Assembly: GCA_017654935.2 (NCBI GenBank)
Contig: CM065698.1
Coordinates: forward strand, 53,063,499-53,127,498
Direction: 5' to 3'
Source: Phymorhynchus buccinoides
Lineage: Eukaryota > Mollusca > Gastropoda > Neogastropoda > Raphitomidae
Length of the DNA: 64,000 nt
Shown here in pieces: positions 55,912 to 64,000 of this stretch (its first letter is position 1; each line of letters begins with the position of its first letter). The notes below the pieces were generated by a model, which saw only the letters and a program-made list of their open reading frames with translations, did not search any database and had not been told where the DNA came from. Made by a program: the position numbers and the translations under genes.

Positions 55912-56302
55912 GGTAAAGGTCAAGATGTGCCACCCCCCCTACATTTCTCGGTTAATTCCATTTTTCCGTTTTTGCCTTTCTTACCAAACATGAAGCTGTA
56001 TTTTATGAACATTTTCAGCTAATTATCTTTGTTCAATAATTAATTGCAGTCATGATAAAGGCCATTATCTAATATGCCCCCCCCCTATGTAGTGCAGTAC
56101 ACCGCAGCATTTGTCACAGTCGTGGTTCATTACGTTTTTCTGTCTTATAGGGGGGGGTGTTAGGGTTAGTGTTATTATTCCAAAAAGATAATTTGCTGAA
56201 AAGGTTAATAAAATACAGCTTTATGTTTGGTAAGAAAGGCAAAAATGGAAAAATGGAATTAACCGAGAAATGCAGGGGGAGTGGCACATCTTTATCTTTA
56301 CG
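55912..56302. mobile_element. 391-bp hAT-like MITE, complete
   Basis: Flanked by the 8-bp duplication GACATCAA (55904-55911 and 56303-56310). Terminal inverted repeats begin GGTAAAGGTCAAGATGTGCC and CGTAAAGATAAAGATGTGCC (17 of 20 match) and continue inwards through the ATTTCTCGGTTAATTCC arm shared with 12606-12775 and 25876-26044. An 8-bp target duplication suggests the hAT superfamily, although the terminal bases are not the usual CAGGG. Confidence 0.75.
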
Positions 56303-56573
56303 GACATCAAAATATATCCCCCATGTTTTGCCATTAAATTTTGTGTTTATGATATTTCTGTTATATCAGTGAATCAGTATGTGGATGGTTTTTCCTTTGG
56401 AAATATTTTGAAATTCCACTTATTTCAAATTATTTAGACAAGAGAATGCATATGTTAAATTACATCACTTTTCTGTTTCTTTTCTCAACTGAGAGATTGT
56501 TTTGATTTTTTTCCATGTGCATTATTTTATTTCAATTTAAAAAGACGGTGTGATGGTGTGATGACTTTACTTT

Positions 56574-56733
56574 GTGACTTTATTTCAACTCAGAGAACAG
56601 TTGAATTACTAATACAATCATGTGACTTTATTTCAACTCAGAGAACAGTTGAATTACTAATACAATCATGTGACTTTATTTCAACTCGGAGAACAGTTGA
56701 ATTACTAATACAATCATGTGACTTTATTTCAAT
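56574..56733. repeat. 48-bp tandem repeat, 3.3 copies
   Basis: Unit GTGACTTTATTTCAACTCAG plus AGAACAGTTGAATTACTAAT plus ACAATCAT. Confidence 0.95.
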
Positions 56734-56782
56734 GTATTTTGTTTATATCCGAATGCATTTACTTCAAACGATTGGATGTGTT

Positions 56783-58600
56783 CAGTAAGTTGAATGTTGT
56801 TGATCAATCCTTGTTCATGTCTCATATCATAATGGAGGAAGGATAGCTGTATTCCGTATGAATGTGTAGTAGCCGGACACACAGTAAACTGAATGTTGAT
56901 CAATCCTTGTTCATGTCTCATATCATAATGGAGGAAGGATAGCTGTATTCTGTATGAATGTGTAGTAGCCGGACACACAGTAAACTGAATGTTGATCAAT
57001 CCTTGTTCATGTCTCATATCATAATGGAGAAAGGATAGCTGTATTCTGTATGAATGTGTAGTAGCCGGACACACAGTAAACTGAATGTTGATCAATCCTT
57101 GTTCATGTCTCATATCATAATGGAGGAAGGATAGCTGTATTCTGTATGAATGTGTAGTAGCCGGACACACATTAAACTGAATGTTGATCAATCCTTGTTC
57201 ATGTCTCATATCATAATGGAGGAAGGATAGCTGTATTCTGTATGAATGTGTAGTAGCCGGACACACATTAAACTGAATGTTGATCAATCCTTGTTCATGT
57301 CTCATATCATAATGGAGGAAGGATAGCTGTATTCTGTATGAATGTGTAGTAGCCGGACACACATTAAACTGAATGTTGATCAATCCTTGTTCATGTCTCA
57401 TATCATAATGGAGGAAGGATAGCTGTATTCTGTATGAATGTGTAGTAGCCGGACACACAGTAAACTGAATGTTGATCAATCCTTGTTCATGTCTCATATC
57501 ATAATGGAGAAAGGATAGCTGTATTCTGTATGAATGTGTAGTAGCCGGACACACAGTAAACTGAATGTTGATCAATCCTTGTTCATGTCTCATATCATAA
57601 TGGAGGAAGGATAGCTGTATTCTGTATGAATGTGTAGTAGCCGGACACACAGTAAACTGAATGTTGATCAATCCTTGTTCATGTCTCATATCATAATGGA
57701 GGAAGGATAGCTGTATTCTGTATGAATGTGTAGTAGCCGGACACACATTAAACTGAATGTTGTTGATCAATCCTTGTTCATGTCTCATATCATAATGGAG
57801 AAAGGATAGCTGTATTCTGTATGAATGTGTAGTAGCCGGACACACAGTAAACTGAATGTTGATCAATCCTTGTTCATGTCTCATATCATAATGGAGAAAG
57901 GATAGCTGTATTCTGTATGAATGTGTAGTAGCCGGACACACATTAAACTGAATGTTGTTGATCAATCCTTGTTCATGTCTCATATCATAATGGAGGAAGG
58001 ATAGCTGTATTCTGTATGAATGTGTAGTAGCCGGACACACATTAAACTGAATGTTGTTGATCAATCCTTGTTCATGTCTCATATCATAATGGAGAAAGGA
58101 TAGCTGTATTCTGTATGAATGTGTAGTAGCCGGACACACATTAAACTGAATGTTGATCAATCCTTGTTCATGTCTCATATCATAATGGAGGAAGGATAGC
58201 TGTATTCTGTATGAATGTGTAGTAGCCGGACACACATTAAACTGAATGTTGTTGATCAATCCTTGTTCATGTCTCATATCATAATGGAGGAAGGATAGCT
58301 GTATTCTGTATGAATGTGTAGTAGCCGGACACACAGTAAACTGAATGTTGATCAATCCTTGTTCATGTCTCATATCATAATGGAGGAAGGATAGCTGTAT
58401 TATGTATGAATGTGTAGTAGCCGGACACACATTAAACTGAATGTTGTTGATCAATCCTCATATCATAATGGAGGAAGGATAGCTGTATTCTGTTTGAATG
58501 TGTAGTAGCCGGACACACATTAAACTGAATGTTGTTGATCAATCCTTGTTCATGTCTCATATCATAATGGAGGAAGGATAGCTGTATTCTGTATGAATGT
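56783..58600. repeat. 96/99-bp minisatellite, about 19 copies
   Basis: Unit CTGAATGTTGATCAATCCTT, GTTCATGTCTCATATCATAA, TGGAGGAAGGATAGCTGTAT, TCTGTATGAATGTGTAGTAG and CCGGACACACAGTAAA; some units add GTT. A minus-strand frame stays open for 576 codons (56724-58454) because both unit lengths are multiples of three. One 23-bp deletion near 58460 ends it. No signal or domain supports a protein. Confidence 0.97.
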
Positions 58601-58732
58601 ATAATACCCAATCACTACACCTGGTAACCAGTCATGTCAGAGGTGAATGTGTAGTAGTAGATGTATGTTTAAAAGTTAGGGTTATAGTGAATGTTGATAG
58701 TGGACATGTATCGTGGCCCACCTATGTTATGA

Positions 58733-58877
58733 CTCGGCTACACATCAACTAAAATCGCATGACTGTATGATACGATTCGATCACATGGTCTCGAAGAACA
58801 AATGTGATTCACAGTTCGAGACCACGTGATCGAATCGTATCATACAGTCGTACAAATTTAGTTGACGTGTAGCCGAG
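58733..58877. repeat. 145-bp near-perfect palindrome
   Basis: CTCGGCTACACATCAACTAA is mirrored by the 3' end GTGTAGCCGAG, with arms of about 60 bp (ACGATTCGATCAC and GTGATCGAATCGT) around a 20-bp loop. A MITE or hairpin element of unknown family. No clear target duplication was found. Confidence 0.83.
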
Positions 58878-58960
58878 CCTTTAGACATTATAAGTTATTT
58901 GGATTTGGGCATGGTACATGACTTTTGGGATCTAGAGAAGCATGTTCTTTTGCTAATGAG

Positions 58961-59090
<130 letters not shown>

Positions 59091-60258
59091 GCCTGACTTT
59101 TCATAAACGAAGACCTGGTGCATATTATTAGAGAAATCTGTGCTACGGTGTCCTGAATTGCTCCTCTGTGTTGCAAACCAGTGGATTATTCTCTCTTTTT
59201 TCTCTATTCGTGGGAAAAAATCGCAGACGCGTTGCTAGTTTGTAGGCCTAATTGGCTTATTTTCTCTCCATACTACTGTTTTATTCGTTTATTTGCTCTT
59301 CTAACTCTACCTTTTTTGGCGACCACACTTACTTTATACCATTGTTGATTCATTTGAATAAGTTTGTTTTGTTTTAAGTTGTTCACTCTTTCGCCTAAAG
59401 GCCTGATTTTTCTTTTATATTGATATACATTTCACTGGTTTCCTCTTGAGTTGGTGATTGTTTTAAGCAATTACGTTAAAATGGCCAATGTTACCAGTAA
59501 TTCTAGATGGTTATCGAAACGGGGTTTTAAAATAGGTTATTTAAATGCATGTCATCTTTTAAACAAATTGTCTGATGTGCCTTCTGTCTTGTCAAATTCT
59601 AATACTTGTTTTCATTGTTTTGCCTTTGCCGAGTCTAGGTTATCTGATGTTGTGTCTGACAATTTAATTTCTGTACCAGGGTACAATGTTATTAGAAAAG
59701 ATGCTTCAAGTAAGCTACACACAGGCATGGTTGCATACATTCACCAGTCAGTGAACAATAGACAGGTACATGACTTCGATAAGTACAACATAGAAGGTAT
59801 TTGGATTGAAATTCGCTTAAAGGGCCACACACCAATTATTGTGGGATTTTTATATAGAAATCCCGATGAACGTGTGGAGTGGTTTAACCGATTTTCATCT
59901 ATGATGGACAATGTTTCCTTATCCTATACCGACATCATATTGCTAGGTGATTTGAATATTGATCTTCTTAAAATCCATGATAACTGGAAACGTCTCTATG
60001 AATCTTATAATATGTCTCAATTACTTAATAACCCCACAAGAATAACACTACAGACCCAAACACATTGACCATATATACGTCACCAATCCTGGTCACATAG
60101 TTGAAACGTCTGTTCCTGTCTTCGGGTTAAGCGATCACTTCCCCATATGCTTAACGTGGTCAAAAAAAGGCATCAGAATCCCCAAATGTTCTCATAGATG
60201 TGTAGCATTTCGTAGCTATAAATCCTTTAACCCTGAGCAATTCTTATATGATTTATGT
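59091..60258 (+). pseudogene. LINE B 5' region and endonuclease (plus copy)
   Basis: After about 380 bp of untranslated sequence, a frame from 59451 (or the internal Met at 59481) encodes an APE-like endonuclease: FKIGYLNACHLLNKLSDV, CFAFAESRL (catalytic Glu), KLHTGMVAYIHQSVNN, IEGIWIEIRLKGHTPIIVGF, ILLGDLNIDLLK (GDxN) and SYNMSQLLNNPTRI. A 2-base deletion near 60061 relative to the other copy breaks the frame. DHIYVTN and FGLSDHFPI (SDH motif) follow in another frame. All catalytic motifs are still legible, so decay is recent. Confidence 0.88.
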
Positions 60259-61566
60259 ATGGCCGACTTTTCTATTGTTTTTCAGTACAATGACCCAAAT
60301 AAAGCCCTTGAAAAGTGGTATAATACCTTCATCCCAATATACAATAAACATGCCCCTTTTATAACCAAACGTGTCAAGCCTGAAGGTAAACCCCCATGGT
60401 TAAACGATAATATAAATGCGGAAATAAAGACTCGTGAAAGCTTAGTACAAACAACTGGTAAGGATGTAGCTTTTAAAAAGCAGCGAAACAAAATAACAAA
60501 CATGAAGCGAGTTGCAAAAAAAAAAGTATTTGGGCGATCTTATTCAATCTAAAAAAGACTCAAAATCTATCTGGAAAGCAATTAACCAATTATCCTGCAA
60601 ATCTTCAACACACAGTACGCCCTTGTCAAACGATCTATCTGTTGAAGAACTCAACAATCATTTCTGTACCATAGCTGATAAAACGATACTAGCCGATCGA
60701 ACTGGCTCTAACGATCTATTGTTACTGAAAGAGTACTGTGACTCCAAAAAATTAGGTCCTAAACTCAGTTTCCAGTTTATGGCTGTACATGAGGTATACC
60801 AAGAATTAATTCAACTCAAGCATTCTAAATGTTGCGGTTTAGATCATATTGATAACTATATCTTAAAGCTATCTGCGCCTATTATCACTGACTGTCTTAC
60901 CTATATTTATAACCTTTGTATTGAGAAATGCTGTTATCCCCAATTATTTAAAGATGCCAAGGTGATACTACTATATAAATCTGGTAACCCCCAAGATCCG
61001 TCAAACTACCGACCTATCTCTATCTTGTCTAACCTCTCCAAACCTCTAGAAAAGCATTTAAAACGTAACCTTCAAACATACTTTACCACACATGATCTTT
61101 TCCATTGTAACCAAAGTGGCTTTAGAGAAAACCATTCCTGCCAAACAGTACTCACTAATCTAATCGAACAGTGGCATTCCAATATTAACAATGACCTTCT
61201 CACCGGTGACTTTGCTAAGGCCTTTGATGTTATTGATCATGGCCTTCTATTGAAAAAACTATCATTGTATGGTTTAACTCAAGACTCTATCGCCCTCGTT
61301 TCATCCTTTCTATCCGACAGACGACAAACCGTCTCAAAAGACACTATTACATCTTCATTTCAATCAGTCAATTATGGAGTTCCCCAAGGCTCAGTCTTAG
61401 GACCTATACTCTTCACCGTTTATATAAATGACCTCCCCCTTCATCTTACTTCATGACCTCCCCCTTCATCTTACTTCATCGTGTGAGCTTTTTGCAGACG
61501 ACACCACAGTGTATAAAAATGGCAAAAATGCTGATTCAATCTGTTCTGGATTGCAGAGTGACATTA

Positions 61567-61570
<4 letters not shown>
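60259..61570 (+). pseudogene. LINE B reverse transcriptase (plus copy)
   Basis: A linker frame (60259-60552) ends at a run of ten A; the RT resumes one base out of frame. From 60512: KKKYLGDLIQSKKDSKSIWK, LKHSKCCGLDHIDNYI, SNYRPISILSNLSKPLEKHL, GFRENHSCQTVLTNLIEQW, GDFAKAFDVIDHGLLLKKL, GVPQGSVLGPILFTVYIND. A 25-bp tandem duplication (61428-61477) then shifts the frame just before ELFADDTTVYKNG. The rest of the RT (about 800 bp present at 20587-21391) is missing; the sequence jumps into (TC)n at 61573. A CR1/Jockey-group element, inactive. Confidence 0.9.

Positions 61571-61651
<81 letters not shown>
61571..61651. repeat. (TC)n tract internal to LINE B
   Basis: About 40 TC units at the deletion junction of the RT. 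Confidence 0.97.
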
Positions 61652-61654
<3 letters not shown>

Positions 61655-62017
61655 CCTCTCTCATATTCCCATGTTATCATATAATGTTTTTTGTTTTTTT
61701 GTTTTTTTCTTCCTTAAAATTGGGTTTATTCTGAAAAATTGTCATTGTCTCAAAATGGTTTCCCTTTTTTCGTACTCAATTTAAACTACCAATTCAAGTT
61801 CACCATTGTTTAGTATTATCCATGTTTGCTTTAAATCCCATTTTTGATTTCTTTTTCAATTATTTCATGTGCCAATTTTTGTTCCATTTTCTTGACTTGA
61901 TTGTTTTATGTCAAATTTTCTTTGCTTGATGCATGGTATGAATGTGTGAGTGAGAGGGCAAGGTGTAAAGAAGCTATTGTAGCTTATCCTTTTTACCCTC
62001 AATAAAACATTCGTATT

Positions 62018-62069
<52 letters not shown>

Positions 62070-62072
62070 TTT
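61652..62072 (+). mobile_element. LINE B 3' tail (plus copy)
   Basis: Matches the reverse complement of 20113-20475 and ends CCCTCAATAAAACATTCGTA followed by (CT)n (about 62018-62071). Here the ATTCGT terminal repeat has a single unit; the other copy has about four. Confidence 0.86.
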
Positions 62073-62375
62073 GTGTGTTTGAAAGAAGACACCAAGCTAA
62101 ATAGAATTCGAGTAACAGAAAGAAAGTTTCATTTAGTAGAGAAATCAATAGCGTAGCTGTGGGTTGAGTCATTAGTGATACTGTAACCAGACAAAAATCT
62201 TCTCCAGGTGTCACTGGTACCGGTAGCAGTCTGTGCACAGTACCCTTGACATTTGCCTCGTTCAGCAATTTGCTTTTTGTTATGCTTCTTCTCTCTACCC
62301 TTTTGAAGCACATCAATTATGCCACACCGAGAAAATACACTGTAGCTTTTTTAGGGAAAGCAAGAATGAGTCAGA
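62073..62375. other. Non-coding sequence, nothing recognised
   Basis: Downstream flank of LINE B. No frame or repeat of note. Confidence 0.5.
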
Positions 62376-62560
62376 CCTGATGTAAGAGAGAGAGACAGCG
62401 AGAAGGAGAGAGTGAGAGACAGCAAGAAGGAGAGAATGAGAGACAGGAGAGTGAGAGAGACAGGAGAGTGAGAGAGACAGGAGAGTGAGAGACAGATGGA
62501 GAGAGTGAGAGACAGATGGAGAGAGAGAGTGAGAGACAGATGGAGAGAGATGCTGGAGCT
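62376..62560. repeat. GA-rich imperfect minisatellite
   Basis: Variants of GAGAGTGAGAGACAGATGGA and GAGAGACAGGAGAGTGA repeated about ten times. Confidence 0.9.
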
Positions 62561-62855
62561 GTGTGTCTGATCTGCAATTACTCAAAGGTTAAAAGGAATA
62601 ATTATTATGATTTATTTACATCTACTATGGTTAAAATAGTAGATGTTAAGAAATAATAATTTGCCGTTTTAATCATTGTGATATGGAAAGGCTTGAAGTG
62701 ATTTTTTACCAGCGGCGAAGAAAACGTAATATTTTCACTGCTGACTGTTTGTTCCTCACTATGATGTGTGTTACAATGATAACGTTTGAAGAGAGAGACA
62801 GTAAGGAGGCTCAAATTTTGCATGCGCATAAGTACTTAGAACAATAAGTACTTAG
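62561..62855. other. Non-coding sequence, nothing recognised
   Basis: Short AT-rich stretch between two tandem repeats. No feature seen. Confidence 0.5.
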
Positions 62856-64000
62856 TTTGGACAATTGGGCACATGACTGCCATCATGGTGCCCCTTTCAA
62901 CTGTCCACATAATGTACTTAGTTTGGACAATTGGGCACATGACTGCCATCATGGTGCCCCTTTCAACTGTCCACATAATGTACTTAGTTTGGACAATTAA
63001 TACAAGCACATGACTGCCATCATGGTGCCCCTTTCAACTGTCCACATAATGTACTTAGTTTGGACAATTGGGCACATGACTGCCATCATGGTGCCCCTTT
63101 CAACTGTCCACATAATGTACTTAGTTTGGACAATTAATACAAGCACATGACTGCCATCATGGTGCCCCTTTCAACTGTCCACATAATGTACTTAGTTTGG
63201 ACAATTGGGCACATGGCTGCCATCATGGTGCCCCTTTCAACTGTCCACATAATGTACTTAGTTTGGACAATTGGGCACATGACTGCCATCATGGTGCCTC
63301 TTTCAACTGTCCACATAATGTACTTAGTTTGGACAATTAATACAAGCACATGACTGCCATCATGGTGCCCCTTTCAACTGTCCACATAATGTACTTAGTT
63401 TGGACAATTAATACAAGCACATGACTGCCATCATGGTGCCCCTTTCAACTGTCCACATAATGTACTTAGTTTGGACAATTGGGCACATGGCTGCCATCAT
63501 GGTGCCCCTTTCAACTGTCCACATAATGTACTTAGTTTGGACAATTGGGCACATGACTGCCATCATGGTGCCACTTTCAACTGTCCACATAATGTACTTA
63601 GTTTGGACAATTGGGCACATGACTGCCATCATGGTGCCTCTTTCAACTGTCCACATAATGTACTTAGTTTGGACAATTGGGCACATGACTGCCATCATGG
63701 TGCCCCTTTCAACTGTCCACATAATGTACTTAGTTTGGACAATTAATACAAGCACATGACTGCCATCATGGTGCTCCTTTCAACTGTCCACATAATGTAC
63801 TTAGTTTGGACAATTGGGCACATGACTGCCATCATGGTGCCCCTTTCAACTGTCCACATAATGTACTTAGTTTGGACAATTGGGCACATGACTGCCATCA
63901 TGGTGCCCCTTTCAACTGTCCACATAATGTACTTAGTTTGGACAATTAATACAAGCACATGACTGCCATCATGGTGCCCCTTTCAACTGTCCACATAATG
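62856..64000. repeat. 66/71-bp minisatellite to window end
   Basis: About 17 units with GGGCACATGACTGCCATCAT, GGTGCCCCTTTCAACTGTCC and ACATAATGTACTTAGTTTGG. In the longer units AATACAAG replaces GGG at the join. The array continues beyond the window. Confidence 0.97.

Overview
This is animal genomic DNA, most likely from a lophotrochozoan and probably a mollusc. That assignment is an inference from four things: intron-containing coding exons, several CR1/L2/Jockey-type non-LTR retrotransposons (LINEs), very long minisatellites and dinucleotide tracts, and LINE tails of the form GCGCTATATAA followed by (ATT)n. The species cannot be named from the sequence. Nothing is bacterial: there are no operons, CRISPR arrays or rRNA genes.

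The only host gene I can support is pterin-4a-carbinolamine dehydratase (PCBD/DCoH). Three coding exons lie on the + strand at 36107-36244, 47893-47973 and 50324-50425, all with GT-AG boundaries. They encode 106 residues, close to the length of the whole vertebrate enzyme. Exon 1, with the start codon, was not found. Intron 2 (11.6 kb) and intron 3 (2.35 kb) are full of minisatellites, LINE fragments and DNA-transposon remnants. Just upstream of exon 3 are two truncated tandem copies of that exon.

The dominant structure is a giant inverted duplication. Bases 1-16000 are a near-identical reverse complement of about 22657-38617, including a second, inverted copy of the PCBD exon at 2377-2514. 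The left arm ends in degraded sequence at a run of exactly 500 N (16001-16500). The arms differ by scattered substitutions, homopolymer indels and microsatellite lengths. The simplest reading is that a scaffolder placed an alternative-haplotype contig next to its partner in inverted orientation. A real inverted segmental duplication is the alternative.

Layout. 1-16000: left arm (minisatellite A with a pogo-like MITE, LINE fragments, PCBD exon copy, a TIR element carrying a LINE 3' half, a 59-bp array). 16501-19865: LINE A, minus strand (repeat-containing ORF1-like frame, endonuclease, RT cut by the gap). 20113-23043: LINE B, minus strand, CR1-like. 22657-38617: right arm. 38618-42182: rest of minisatellite A split by two nested LINEs. 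42256-46672: about 58 copies of a 76-bp satellite. 46673-50672: LINE C fragment and the end of PCBD. 50673-58900: minisatellites, a 2.7-kb TG...CA element, and piggyBac-like and hAT-like MITEs. 59091-62072: second LINE B copy, plus strand. 62856-64000: 66-bp minisatellite.

I see no convincing new functional system. The observations most worth checking are the inverted duplication and its gap, the tandem partial PCBD exons, minisatellites replacing the middle of a LINE, the TG...CA element with a 5-bp target duplication, and LINE frame breaks shared between copies.
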